Positions 31,232-40,023 of a DNA stretch of 64,000 bases are shown piece after piece. Numbering within the stretch: position 1 is the first letter of the stretch; the number at the start of each line of letters is the position of its first letter. The stretch spans positions 434,001 to 498,000 of the forward strand of contig CAWCKS010000014.1 of NCBI GenBank assembly GCA_963796195.1, written 5' to 3'. A program made the position numbers and the translations under genes. The notes under the pieces are model-generated. The model was not told where the DNA came from and did not search any database. It saw only the letters and a list, made by a program, of their open reading frames with translations. This stretch comes from CAWCKS01 sp963796195. GTDB taxonomy: Bacteria > Pseudomonadota > Alphaproteobacteria > Rhizobiales > Xanthobacteraceae.

Positions 31232-31922
31232 CGCAGTTCCAGTGCATGATCCAGCGCCCGGTCGGGCCGTGACGGTTGCGGACGAGTTCGGCGTCGAACA
31301 CCGGCTCGCCCCACGCAGCTGCGCGCGAGCCCGGCGGCGAGCGCGCCGCGCGCACGATCCAGCGGGTCTCGGCCGTGCTGACTTCGGGCGCAGCTGCGAG
31401 CCGCAGCATCACGCCGGTGACGCCGGAGGTGCCGGCCGCGAGCGTGAGCTTGCGACTTGCCACCGCGTCGAACGCCTTTGGCTCGCCCCACAGCTCGGTG
31501 ACGACGGCGCCGAGCGCGTTGCAGGCAAGGCCGTCGGCGGCGGCGCGCAGCGCCATTTCGGCATTGTCGGCGCGCACCGCGACGATGAAACGCGGATCAA
31601 GCCCAAGCTCGACAAAGCCCGGCATCGCCAGTTCGCCGGTCTCGCAGCCGGCAAAGCTTTGCGTGACCCAGAGCACGAAGCGGCGGTTCTGCGTGACGCG
31701 CCTTATGAGCGCGAGTGCAAAGCCGGTCGCCGTGGCGCCCTGCCGTCCCTCGTTCGCAAACACCTCGTGCAGCGCGCCGAGCGCAAGCCCGCCCTTCAAG
31801 GTGTCATCAGCAGCCGCGTGCCCGAGCGGCACGCGTTCGCTGAGCCGCTCATTATTGACTGTCTCCAGGCGCGCCACCGCGCCTCGCAAAGACGCGAGTG
31901 TTTCGTTGCGGGCGCCAGCCAT
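31074..31922 (-). CDS. imuA: ImuA, RecA-like mutasome protein
   Basis: 282 residues. ImuA family: MAGARNETLASLRGAVARLE, the conserved RVPLGHAAADDTLKGGLALG and ALHEVFANEGRQGATATGFA, then FVLWVTQSFAGCETGELAMP and ATRWIVR-type ETRWIVRAARSP ending with the ImuA mark GRWIMHWNCDAHLF. ImuA tails usually end soon after this; here a further 40 or so residues (EQDVFDQQVFDQQVLDQQ...) overlap the start of imuB. First gene of the imuA-imuB-dnaE2 operon, 72 bp downstream of a LexA box. It is needed for SOS-induced mutagenesis. Confidence 0.9.
   Translation of the reverse strand: MAGARNETLASLRGAVARLETVNNERLSERVPLGHAAADDTLKGGLALGALHEVFANEGRQGATATGFALALIRRVTQNRRFVLWVTQSFAGCETGELAMPGFVELGLDPRFIVAVRADNAEMALRAAADGLACNALGAVVTELWGEPKAFDAVASRKLTLAAGTSGVTGVMLRLAAAPEVSTAETRWIVRAARSPPGSRAAAWGEPVFDAELVRNRHGPTGRWIMHWNCDAHLFEQDVFDQQVFDQQVLDQQAAPVVPVVAAAADRPLQAGTRLVAGGGRR
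31163..31207. repeat. Three 15-bp tandem repeats at the imuA/imuB overlap
   Basis: Units CTTGCTGGTCCAAGA, CTTGTTGGTCAAAGA and CTTGTTGGTCAAAGA follow head to tail, the last two identical. Being a multiple of three, the array stays open in both overlapping genes: FDQQV-type repeats at the ImuA tail and SLTNK-type repeats at the ImuB start. Confidence 0.9.
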
Positions 31923-31993
31923 CTGCGCCGCTCCTCAAGTGTTTCGATAAGCCGTCACGTGCTCCCGGAGGAGAATACGTGACAGGCTAGAAT

Positions 31994-32008
31994 GTTCATG
32001 TTATGTTC
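31994..32008. promoter_or_regulatory. LexA (SOS) box, GTTC-N7-GTTC
   Basis: Perfect alphaproteobacterial LexA motif, GTTC ATGTTAT GTTC. It lies 72 bp before the imuA start (minus strand) and 167 bp before the udgX start (plus strand), in the only gap between these divergent genes. It should put the mutasome operon, and possibly udgX, under SOS control. Confidence 0.85.
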
Positions 32009-32174
32009 TTATTAAAAGCATGATCCGAAAAAAGTCAACCGGAGACTTCTGGGCTGAAATTCTTGAGCAAGATCAATACCTTTTCCGCCTCGCGGAAAAT
32101 CATTCGAGGGAACACGTCCGACCAGCTCCCGTTAGCCAAAGCCTGCGGCAGCTTCGCGAGGAGATGACTTAAAA

Positions 32175-32787
32175 ATGTCCACGACCGAGCTCGAGCGCCT
32201 GCGCAATGAAGCCAAGGCTTGCCGCGACTGCCTGCTGTGGGAGAACGCGACGCAGACCGTATTCGGCGAAGGACCGCAAAACGCTTCCGTGATGCTGGTC
32301 GGCGAGCAGCCCGGCGACAAGGAAGACCTCGCCGGCAAGCCGTTCATCGGTCCTGCCGGACAAATGCTCGACCGCGGGCTGGACGATGCTGGCATCGATC
32401 GCGGCAAAACCTACGTCACCAATGCAGTGAAGCACTTCAAGTTCGTCCAGCGCGGCAAGACGCGGCTGCACCAGAAGCCGAACACGCCGGAGATCCGCGC
32501 CTGCCGGCAATGGTACGAGCGCGAGCTCGAGGCGATCCAGCCGGCGCTCGTCGTCGCTCTCGGCGCGACCGCAGCGCAAAGCGTGTTCGGCAAGCTGACG
32601 CCTGATCAACAAGAGCCGCGGGCGGGTGATCGAGCTTGGTGACGGCGTACACGCGCTGGTGACGGTGCATCCGTCTTATCTGCTGCGATTGCCGGATGAG
32701 GACTCACGGCAGCGCGAATACCAGCGCTTCGTCGCGGACCTGAAGATTGCGGCTGCGTATCTCAAGCACCACGCGCGGGCGGCGTAG
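32175..32787 (+). CDS. udgX: UdgX-type uracil-DNA glycosylase (frame break)
   Basis: About 204 residues. Uracil-DNA glycosylase superfamily with CRDC near the N-terminus (Fe-S ligands), motif A GEQPGDKEDLAGKPFIGPAG and TNAVKHFKF. The UdgX loop appears as RGKTRLHQKP with His99, the residue that in mycobacterial UdgX bonds covalently to the abasic sugar after uracil removal. Motif B TVHPSYLL lies near the C-terminus. An extra G at about 32604 breaks the frame; without it the sequence reads GKLTPINKSRGRVIELGDG. It is divergent from imuA across a LexA box. Confidence 0.88.
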
Positions 32788-32807
32788 AAACTCACGAAAA
32801 TCGTTCT

Positions 32808-32943
32808 CGTCATTCCGGGGCGCGCGAAGGGCGAGCCCGGAATCCATAACCACGACAGGGGGTATGGATTCCGGACAGCCGCGGAGCCTGTCATCGGGCT
32901 CGCGCATTCGCGCGGACCCGTTGGCTGCTTCCGGAAGGACGAA
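32808..32943. repeat. Interspersed repeat (CGTCATTCCGGGGCGCGCGA family)
   Basis: 136 bp between the convergent udgX and TPP-enzyme genes. It begins CGTCATTCCGGGGCGCGCGA, has a central GGAATCCATA...TATGGATTCC inverted repeat, and ends with CTTCCGGAAGGACG. The type is familiar from Bradyrhizobium intergenic DNA and may act as a shared terminator hairpin. Confidence 0.7.
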
Positions 32944-32951
32944 GCGAGAGA

Positions 32952-34628
32952 CTACTTCTTCGCCAGCGCGGCCTCGCGCAATTCGGTCAGCGTGCGCGAG
33001 GCGCTGATCGCCTCGGGATCGAGCAGGCAGTGCAGGATCGCCGGCTTGCCCGATTTCAGCGCGCGCTCGAAGGCCGGCGCGAATTCCTCCGTCGTCTCGA
33101 CGCGCTCGCCGTGGCCGCCATAGGCCTTCGCCAGCGCCGCGAAATCCGGGTTCTTCAAACCGGTCGCCGAGACGCGCTTGGGATAATGGTTCTCCTGGTG
33201 CATGCGGATCGTGCCGTACATGCCGTTGTCGATGACGGCGACGATGATCGGGATGTCGTATTGGACGGCGGTGGCAAACTCCTGGCCGTTCATCAGGAAG
33301 TCGCCGTCACCGGCGAACGCCACCACGGCGCGGTCGCGATGCATGCGCTTCGCCATCACCGCGGCGGGCAAGCCATAACCCATCGAGCCCGAGGTCGGCG
33401 CAAGCTGCGTGGCAAATGAGCGGAAACGATAGAAGCGATGAATCCAGCCGGCGAAATTGCCGGCGCCGTTGCAGATGATCGCGTCTGGCCCAAGGCGCTC
33501 GCGCAGCCAGCACATTACTTCGCCATACTGGAATTTGCCGGGCAGCTTGCGCGGGTTGTCGGACCAGGCGAGATAATCGGCGTGCGCGGTGGCGGCGGCT
33601 TCGGCGTTGGTCCGCCCGCCGGCATCGAGCGCGAGAAGTTTTGCCGCGAACGCGATCGGGCTCGCCTGGATCGCAAGCGTCGGCTGATAGACGCGGCCGA
33701 GTTCCTCGGCACCGGGATGCACATGCGCCAGCTTCTGCTTCGGCACGGGAATCTCGAGCAGCGTGTAAGACGACGACGAGATTTCCGACAGCCGGCCGCC
33801 GACTAGCAGCAGCAAATCGGAATCCTTGATGCGCGCGGCGAGTTTCGGATTGGGGCCGATGCCGAGATCGCCGGCGAAATTCGGGTGATCGGCGGGGAAC
33901 AGCGAGGCGCGACGGAACGACGCCGCGACGGGAATGCCTGCTCGAGCGGCGAAATCGGCGACCGACTTGCAGGCCTCGGCGCTCCAGCGCGAGCCGCCGA
34001 CCATCATGAACGGCCGCTTCGCCTCGCGCAGCAGCGCGCCGAGCTTTGCCATGTCGGCTTCCGATGGCGCGGTATCGGCAGGCTCGACGCGCGGCGCGTC
34101 GTCGACCTCGGCCATCTCGGTCAGCACATCTTCCGGCAGCGACACCACGACCGGACCCGGCCGCCCCTGCATCGCGACGCGAAACGCACGCGCCACCAGT
34201 TCGGGCATCCGCGCGGCCGAGTCGATCTCGACGACCCACTTGGCGATCGAGCCAAACACCTGCTTGTAGTCGAGCTCCTGAAACGCCTCGCGCTCGCGCA
34301 TGCCGCGCTCGACCTGGCCGATGAACATGATGAACGGAGTCGAATCCTGCGCGGCGATGTGGACGCCGTGCGCGCCGTTCATCGAGCCGGGACCGCGGGT
34401 GACGAAGCAGATGCCAGGGCGCCCGGTCAGCTTGCCATAAGCCTCCGCCATGATCGCGGCGCCGCCTTCCTGACGGCACACCAGCACGTCGATCGCAGCG
34501 TCATGCAGCGCATCGAGCACGGCGAGAAAACTTTCGCCGGGGACGCAGGTCAGCCGATCGACGCCCTGCTTGACGAGCTGGTCGACCAGGATGCGGCCGC
34601 CGGGGCGGGATTTTTTTGGTTCGGTCAT
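32952..34628 (-). CDS. Thiamine pyrophosphate-binding protein (acetolactate synthase-like)
   Basis: 558 residues, intact, with the three domains of the ALS/benzoylformate decarboxylase family. The N-terminal PYR domain has the TPP-activating Glu in VCRQEGGAAIMAEAY. The central domain begins at about residue 200. The C-terminal PP domain has the TPP/Mg motif GDGDFLMNGQEFATAV ... VIDN. No acetolactate synthase regulatory subunit gene is adjacent, so a catabolic role (decarboxylation or carboligation of a 2-oxo acid) is more likely than branched-chain amino acid synthesis. Substrate not predictable. Confidence 0.9.
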   Translation of the reverse strand: MTEPKKSRPGGRILVDQLVKQGVDRLTCVPGESFLAVLDALHDAAIDVLVCRQEGGAAIMAEAYGKLTGRPGICFVTRGPGSMNGAHGVHIAAQDSTPFIMFIGQVERGMREREAFQELDYKQVFGSIAKWVVEIDSAARMPELVARAFRVAMQGRPGPVVVSLPEDVLTEMAEVDDAPRVEPADTAPSEADMAKLGALLREAKRPFMMVGGSRWSAEACKSVADFAARAGIPVAASFRRASLFPADHPNFAGDLGIGPNPKLAARIKDSDLLLLVGGRLSEISSSSYTLLEIPVPKQKLAHVHPGAEELGRVYQPTLAIQASPIAFAAKLLALDAGGRTNAEAAATAHADYLAWSDNPRKLPGKFQYGEVMCWLRERLGPDAIICNGAGNFAGWIHRFYRFRSFATQLAPTSGSMGYGLPAAVMAKRMHRDRAVVAFAGDGDFLMNGQEFATAVQYDIPIIVAVIDNGMYGTIRMHQENHYPKRVSATGLKNPDFAALAKAYGGHGERVETTEEFAPAFERALKSGKPAILHCLLDPEAISASRTLTELREAALAKK

Positions 34629-34662
34629 GGCTCAGTGCTCTCTGGTCCAAGCGGGAGCGGTA

Positions 34663-34836
34663 ATCCTCATCCTGAGGAGCCGTGCGGAGCATGGCGTCTC
34701 GAAGGATGAGGCCACCTGCATTTTGATACGCGAACCGGGCAAGCCCGGCGCGCGATGGCCTCATGGTTCGAGACGCGCCATAGCCGTCCGAAGGACGGCG
34801 TCGCTTCGCTCGCCTATGGCGCTCCTCACCATGAGG
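34663..34836. repeat. Interspersed repeat (CCTCATCCTGAGGAGC ... CTCCTCACCATGAGG)
   Basis: 174 bp in the 217-bp gap between the TPP enzyme and amidohydrolase genes. Outer arms CCTCATCCTGAGGAG and CTCCTCACCATGAGG, with internal GGCGTCTCGAAGGATGAGG / CCTCATGGTTCGAGACGCGCC, give an extended hairpin. A known-looking Rhizobiales repeat class. Confidence 0.75.
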
Positions 34837-34844
34837 GAGTTAGG

Positions 34845-36026
34845 TTACACCGCCGCCAGCGTCAACTCGACCAGCTTGATCCAGTACGACGTGCCGTAGA
34901 CGATCGCCTCGTCATTGAAGTTGTAGGCCGGGTTATGCAGGCCGGCGCCCTCGCCGTTGCCGACGAAGATGAATGCGCCCGGGCGTGACTCCAGCATGTA
35001 AGCGAAATCCTCCGCGCCCATCATCGGCGGCGCCGACGTGTTGACGTTGCCGTCGCCAACCACGTCGGCGGCGACGCGGGCGGCGATGTCGGTGTGCTCG
35101 TCGTGATTGACAAGAACCGGATAGCCGGCCTTGTGCTGCAGATCGATCTTAACGCCAAATTGCTTTGCCACGCCTTCGCAAACTTCGTGCACGCGGCGTA
35201 CCACGAGTTCGCGCACCCTTGGCTTCAGCGTGCGGATGGTGCCGGCGAGGTAAGCAGTCTGCGGGATGACGTTGGTGGTGTTGCCGGCGGCAAAGTGACA
35301 GATCGACAGCACCGCCGACTCCAGCGGGTCGACGTTGCGCGAGACGATCGACTGCAGCGCCAGCACGAGATGCGAGCCGATCACGATCGGATCGATGCTC
35401 TTGTGCGGCCGCGCGGCGTGGCCGCCGAGCGCCTCGATGTTGATGTAGACCTGATCGGTCGCGGCCATGAAGGCGCCGGGCCTGATCGCGAATTTGCCGA
35501 GCGGCAGGCCGGGCGTGTTATGCATGCCGTAGACCTGGTCGATCGCGAAGCGATCCATCAGCCCATCCTTGATCATCGCGGCAGCGCCAGCGCCGCCCTC
35601 CTCCGCCGGCTGGAAGATCACGACCGCATCGCCAGCAAAATTCCGCGTCTCGGCGAGATAGCGCGCCGCCCCGAGCAGCATCGCGGTGTGGCCATCGTGG
35701 CCGCAGGCGTGCATCTTGCCCGGCGTCTTCGAGGCATACGGCAGGTTGGCGATTTCGTTGATCGGCAGCGCGTCCATATCGGCGCGCATCCCGATGGTCT
35801 TCACGGTCTGACCGTCGGCTGTGGGCCGCCGTCCCTTGATCACGCCGACGACGCCGGTCTGGCCGAGACCGGTGACGACCTCATCGCAGCCGAACTCGCG
35901 GAGTTTTTCCGCGACCAACCCCGCGGTGCGGTGCACGTCGTAAAGCAGCTCGGGGTTGGCGTGGATGTCCTGTCGCCACGCGGCGATATCGTTCTGGAAA
36001 TCGGCGACGCGATTGACAATCGGCAT
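34845..36026 (-). CDS. M20 family amidohydrolase (hippurate hydrolase/N-acyl amino acid deacylase-like)
   Basis: 393 residues from the ATG giving MPIVNRVADFQNDIAAWRQD. Metal-binding residues are visible: RRDIHxNPE-type start WRQDIHANPELLYD, GMRADMDALP, the KMHACGHDGHTAML Cys/His pair, IFQPAEEGGAGA with the catalytic Glu, and the C-terminal MMGAEDFAYML. The lid (dimerisation) domain is intact with ALGGHAARPHKSIDP. Cytoplasmic zinc or manganese hydrolase that frees an acid from an N-acyl amino acid; exact substrate unknown. Confidence 0.92.
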   Translation of the reverse strand: MPIVNRVADFQNDIAAWRQDIHANPELLYDVHRTAGLVAEKLREFGCDEVVTGLGQTGVVGVIKGRRPTADGQTVKTIGMRADMDALPINEIANLPYASKTPGKMHACGHDGHTAMLLGAARYLAETRNFAGDAVVIFQPAEEGGAGAAAMIKDGLMDRFAIDQVYGMHNTPGLPLGKFAIRPGAFMAATDQVYINIEALGGHAARPHKSIDPIVIGSHLVLALQSIVSRNVDPLESAVLSICHFAAGNTTNVIPQTAYLAGTIRTLKPRVRELVVRRVHEVCEGVAKQFGVKIDLQHKAGYPVLVNHDEHTDIAARVAADVVGDGNVNTSAPPMMGAEDFAYMLESRPGAFIFVGNGEGAGLHNPAYNFNDEAIVYGTSYWIKLVELTLAAV

Positions 36027-36261
36027 TCTGGCACCTGCGAACGTGTATCTGAACGGGATGATTTCGTTCCAGTATTCCCGACAGCAAGTCGCAGTGCCAA
36101 GCACCAATCTTGTTGTTTTTGCCCTAGAATCTCTGATCTGAGCAGGTCGTTTGCGGGAAACCGGTGATACCCTCACGTGACGCACGAGGGCCGTGCAGCT
36201 CCTGACAGAAATGGGCAAGATTGCCGAGTAGCCTGCTTCCATCACGACGGAGATGGTCGTC

Positions 36262-37017
36262 ATGGATCGAGAGTTTGCCGGCAAGGTTGCCCTGATAACC
36301 GGCGCATCGAAGGGGATAGGAGCCGGAATCGCCAAGGCCTTTGGCCAGGCTCGCGCACACGTGGCGGTCGCCTATGTCCGCGATCATGCTGGCGCGGGGC
36401 GTGTCGCAGGCGAGATCGAAGCAGCTGGCGGGCGCGCCATAACCGTTCGATGCGACCTTGCGCAGACGGTCGATATCGAAGCCATGATCAACAAGACCGT
36501 TGAAGCGTTCGGGCCGATCCAGATCCTGGTCAACAACGCGGGAGTGTTTGAATACAATCCACTCCAGGAGATCACCGACACGCACTTTCACGACATCTTC
36601 AATCCCAATGTGCTCGGCCTGCTGATGGCGACCAAGATCGCCGTGAAGAATTTCGACCCGGCGGGTGGGAGCGTGATCAACATCAGCTCTCTATCGGCCC
36701 AGGGAACCTCGCCTGGCCGCGCCGTCTATGCGGCCTCCAAGGCGGCGGTGAACACAATCACCAAGGTTCTTGCACTCGAGCTGGCAGCGCGGAAGATCAG
36801 GGTCAACGCAATCATGCCCGGATATTTCGACACCGAAGGGGCCCGCTCCTTCGGCCTCGCCGGTTCGGAAGCCGAAGCCCGATTGCTCGCTGCCACACCG
36901 TTGCAGAGCCGACCGGGTCACCCATCAGATCTAAGTCCCGTTGCGCTCTTTCTAGCTTCCGCCGGGGCAGCGTGGATGACCGGAGAAATCTTGACCGTTT
37001 CCGGTGGCTTAAGGTGA
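36262..37017 (+). CDS. SDR family oxidoreductase
   Basis: 251 residues. Cofactor motif ITGASKGIGAGIAKAF, NNAG (ILVNNAGVF), catalytic Ser in NISSLSAQG and YAASKAA active site, then RVNAIMPGYFDTEGA and the C-terminal LTVSGGLR. I chose the second ATG (MDREFAGKVAL) because GGAG lies nine bases before it, whereas the ATG at 36253 directly abuts the GGAG. A DUF1330 protein follows 133 bp downstream on the same strand. Substrate unknown. Confidence 0.9.
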   Translation: MDREFAGKVALITGASKGIGAGIAKAFGQARAHVAVAYVRDHAGAGRVAGEIEAAGGRAITVRCDLAQTVDIEAMINKTVEAFGPIQILVNNAGVFEYNPLQEITDTHFHDIFNPNVLGLLMATKIAVKNFDPAGGSVINISSLSAQGTSPGRAVYAASKAAVNTITKVLALELAARKIRVNAIMPGYFDTEGARSFGLAGSEAEARLLAATPLQSRPGHPSDLSPVALFLASAGAAWMTGEILTVSGGLR

Positions 37018-37150
37018 GGTGTTCTCCGGCATGACCACGCCGCGAGAAGGCCTTGCCGCAGATCGATCGTGTGCGGCGGCGCGGTGCCTGCTTCTTCGCG
37101 ACGACTTTTCCGGACAATACGTGCAGCGTTACGTGCGAGGGAGCAGATAG

Positions 37151-37438
37151 ATGGTTGCCTATGTGGTGTTCACACGCGAGAAGATGCGCAACCCCGCGGA
37201 ATATGAGCGGTATCGCCAAAAGGCGCGGCCTGCGGCCGATGGCCATCCTCTGAGGCCGCTGGCGTTGTACGGCAGGCACGAGGTTCTCGAGGGACCGGCG
37301 ATAGAGGGTGCGGTTATCCTCGAATTTCCGACGATCGAAGCCGCCACAGCGTACTACCACAGCGCTGCCTATCAAGAGGCGGTCCAGCATCGCTTTCTAG
37401 GCGCCGACTACAGAGTATTCATTATTGAAGGAATATGA
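37151..37438 (+). CDS. DUF1330 family protein
   Basis: 95 residues, a ferredoxin-like (dimeric alpha-beta barrel) protein: MVAYVVFTREKMRNPAEYER, then HEVLEGPAIEGAVILEFPTI, the conserved AATAYYHSAAYQEAV helix and FIIEGI. This matches DUF1330 proteins, often encoded next to oxidoreductases and with no proven role. It probably forms an operon with the SDR. Confidence 0.88.
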   Translation: MVAYVVFTREKMRNPAEYERYRQKARPAADGHPLRPLALYGRHEVLEGPAIEGAVILEFPTIEAATAYYHSAAYQEAVQHRFLGADYRVFIIEGI

Positions 37439-37496
37439 GCGGGGCGGCCGTCGGTCCTCGCGATCGGACGCGGCGGGATGACGGTCCACGCTCTAA

Positions 37497-39083
37497 CTAA
37501 TTCGACTTTTTGAATCCGATTTCCTGCATCTCGTGCCAGATGCCCGGCGTTGGCCACGGCACGAAATCGACGGTGTCGCGCCAGGCAAAAGTCGCGAGCG
37601 GCCGATAGGTCGTGATGCCGCCAAGCAAACGCTCGTTCTTGATTCGCGCGATCTGCTGCACGATCGGCAACCGCTTCGCCGGATCCATCTCGCGCTTCTG
37701 GGCTTCGATCAGCTCGTCGACGTCCTTCTCGCTGGTGTAGGACGACACGCCATAGCCCTTGCCGGGCTCAAAACTGTGCAGCGTCGCCTGCCATGCGGTG
37801 CCGGGATCGCCGGGCAGACCGCCGTGGCCGTACATGTCGCTGATCATGCCCTCCATCGACTTGGCCGACGAACCCTCCGGCCACCTCCGCTTCAGCGTCA
37901 GCCAGGCGGCGTATTCCGCACCGATGATGCGGCAGCGAATGCCGACTGCGCCGAGATAGGCATAAACGGCCTCGCCGTATTCCTTGATGTTGGGCTCGCG
38001 CGGGGTGGTGAGGTTGACGCAGGGCACATCGAAACCGTGCGGATAGCCTGCGGCCGCAAGCAGCTCGCGCGCCTTCTTCGGATCGTACGGCAGCGGCTTC
38101 AGATCGGGATCGTAGCCGTACTCGCCCTTGCCGAGCTGGGTGTAGCGCTCGCCCTGCCCAAACAGCACGTTCTTCACGATCGCATCCATGTCGATGGCGT
38201 AGGCGGCGGCCTGCCGCACGCGCAGATCGTTGAACGGCGAATTCGGCAGGTTGGTCGCGAACTGGATGTAGAGATTGTTGCCGGTGTTGACGGTCGCGGT
38301 CTTCACGCCAGGCATCGCCTTGAGCTCGGCGACTGTGGCAACCGGTACCGCATCGATCAGGTCGACGGCGCCGGTCTTGAAGGCAGCGACGCGGGTCAAA
38401 TCCTCGGGGATCACCTTGATGACGAGATTCTTGACCGTCGGCCGGTGCTCCTTGTTCCAGTAATCGGCGAAAGCCTCGAAGCGGATTTCGTTCTTGACGC
38501 TGCGCGAAACGAATTTCCAGGGACCGGTGCCGACCGGATGCAGTCCGAACTGCTCCTCGCCAACCTGCATGAAATATTTCTTCGGGATCGCCCAGAGCCG
38601 CAGGTTGTCGCTGATGTAGGTGGCGTCGCCTTCGCTGAAGTGCAGGCGGAAGTGCAGGTCATCGATGATCTCAAACTGCGAAATCGTGGCCTGCAGATGC
38701 GGCAGCCGGCTCTGCTTCGGATCCTTCGCACGCTCCCAGGCGAATTCGAAATCGTCCGAGGTCAGCGGATCGCCGTTGTGGAATTTGACGCCGGGCCTGA
38801 TGTGGATATCGATGATCGGTTTGCCGCCGTTGTCATCGACGGTATAGGATTCCGCCAGCCAGTTGGTGGTCTTGGCATTGGGATCCTGCCGCAGCAGGTT
38901 TTCGAACATCTGGCTGATGAAGTAGTAGTCGACGCCCGCCGCGGCCTTGATCGGGTCGAGCGTTGTCGACTCCGCGCCGAACGCGACCACCAGGGTGTCC
39001 TTGTCGGCTGGCTGGGCTGAAGCCGCCCGCGACAACGTCACCGCCATTACAACGAGTGCAGTCGCTGCCAGCAGGGATCGCAT
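37497..39083 (-). CDS. ABC transporter solute-binding protein, peptide/nickel type (SBP_bac_5)
   Basis: 528 residues, intact. Signal peptide MRSLLAATALVVMAVTLSRA..ASA, then LVVAFGAESTTLDPIKAAAG, the family signature region IDIHIRPGVKFHNGDPLTSD, HPVGTGPWKFVSR and KARELLAAAGYPHGFDVPCV. Start chosen at the ATG behind GGAAGGA. It is a periplasmic receptor for peptides or similar solutes. No permease or ATPase genes adjoin it, so it must use a transporter encoded elsewhere. It lies beside a crotonase and CoA-transferase, suggesting the ligand may be an organic acid. Confidence 0.92.
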   Translation of the reverse strand: MRSLLAATALVVMAVTLSRAASAQPADKDTLVVAFGAESTTLDPIKAAAGVDYYFISQMFENLLRQDPNAKTTNWLAESYTVDDNGGKPIIDIHIRPGVKFHNGDPLTSDDFEFAWERAKDPKQSRLPHLQATISQFEIIDDLHFRLHFSEGDATYISDNLRLWAIPKKYFMQVGEEQFGLHPVGTGPWKFVSRSVKNEIRFEAFADYWNKEHRPTVKNLVIKVIPEDLTRVAAFKTGAVDLIDAVPVATVAELKAMPGVKTATVNTGNNLYIQFATNLPNSPFNDLRVRQAAAYAIDMDAIVKNVLFGQGERYTQLGKGEYGYDPDLKPLPYDPKKARELLAAAGYPHGFDVPCVNLTTPREPNIKEYGEAVYAYLGAVGIRCRIIGAEYAAWLTLKRRWPEGSSAKSMEGMISDMYGHGGLPGDPGTAWQATLHSFEPGKGYGVSSYTSEKDVDELIEAQKREMDPAKRLPIVQQIARIKNERLLGGITTYRPLATFAWRDTVDFVPWPTPGIWHEMQEIGFKKSN

Positions 39084-39121
39084 TGTATGTCCTTCCTTCG
39101 ATCGTCGATGCGGCATACCGG

Positions 39122-40003
39122 TTATTTTTTCGCCGCCTTCTTGCGCTCCTGGTCCTTCTTGTAGCGCTCGAGCGCGACCTGAACCATCGGCATGCGCTTG
39201 ACGCCTTTCTCGCGCGGATTGGGGAGTGCGTAGCCGGGGTCCATCGAGCCGAGGCGGCGCACGATGTAGGTCGAGTGTGAATTCACGATGTGCGCGCTGA
39301 ACCCCTGCGCGTCCTGCGCCTGGTTGATCGCGAGCTTGGTGGTCCGCATGTCAAACGGGTCGTTCTGGGCGACATCAGCGGCATACGCCATCACTTCGTC
39401 CATCAACTGGTCACGCGGCACGACGCGATTGACGAGGCCGAGTTCCCTGGCCTGTTCGGCATCGACGAAGCGGCTCTGAAACAGGATTTCCTTCACTTTG
39501 CGCGGGTGGACATCATAAGGCACCCCGAAATACTGGAAGGCCGCACCCAGAAACAGGGCGTCATCCGCCGCAAAGATAATGTCGGCGGTCGAGGCCACCA
39601 TCCAGCCGCCGAAGATGCAGTACCCTTGCACCGCAGCGATCATCGGCTTGGAGACGTTGCGCCAGCGCAGGTGCATGTCGACATAAAGCCGCCACGAGCG
39701 CTCGAAGATGCCGCGCACACCTTCCTCGATCGGAAATTCCTTGCGGTGTTCCATTTCTTCGGCGGTGCCGAGGTCATGGCCGGCCGAAAACGCCGGGCCT
39801 TCACCCGACAGCACGATCACGTTGACCTTGCGGTCGGCGCCGGCCTGCGCGATGGCGTGATCGACCTCTTCCAGCAGGATCGTGCTCTGCACGTTGCGCT
39901 GCTCCGGCCGGTTCAGGATCACGCGCGCGATCTTGTTCGCGACCTCGTACTTGATGTGCTTGTACTGCTTGGTCGCGTACTTGATGTGCTGATAACTCGG
40001 CAT
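39122..40003 (-). CDS. Crotonase (enoyl-CoA hydratase/isomerase) family protein
   Basis: 293 residues. Crotonase fold: VILNRPEQRNVQS, oxyanion-hole GEGPAFSAGHDLG and QGYCIFGGWMVASTADIIFA. The usual hydratase glutamates are absent (Trp in GGWMVAS, and AAFQYFG at the second place), so a plain hydratase role is doubtful. The C-terminus extends to a Lys-rich tail (KKDQERKKAAKK). The N-terminus carries a ten-residue in-frame duplication (YQHIKYATKQYKHIKYEV). It is 20 bp downstream of the tandem CoA-transferase gene, with which it should be co-transcribed. Confidence 0.88.
   Translation of the reverse strand: MPSYQHIKYATKQYKHIKYEVANKIARVILNRPEQRNVQSTILLEEVDHAIAQAGADRKVNVIVLSGEGPAFSAGHDLGTAEEMEHRKEFPIEEGVRGIFERSWRLYVDMHLRWRNVSKPMIAAVQGYCIFGGWMVASTADIIFAADDALFLGAAFQYFGVPYDVHPRKVKEILFQSRFVDAEQARELGLVNRVVPRDQLMDEVMAYAADVAQNDPFDMRTTKLAINQAQDAQGFSAHIVNSHSTYIVRRLGSMDPGYALPNPREKGVKRMPMVQVALERYKKDQERKKAAKK
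39947..39990. repeat. 30-bp spaced direct repeat within a crotonase gene
   Basis: GTACTTGATGTGCT occurs at 39947-39960 and again at 39977-39990, exactly 30 bp apart, duplicating ten codons (YxHIKYxxxx) at the N-terminus of the crotonase. Confidence 0.9.
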
Positions 40004-40023
40004 TTTGGTTCTCCCGAATCCTG

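Noticed and set aside
32175..32787. Ordinary family 4 uracil-DNA glycosylase
   Set aside because: The extra loop with His (RGKTRLHQKP) and the GEQPGDKED motif are UdgX marks, so UdgX is the better call.
32952..34628. Acetolactate synthase large subunit (ilvB)
   Set aside because: No small subunit gene follows and the context is catabolic; only the TPP-enzyme family call is supported.
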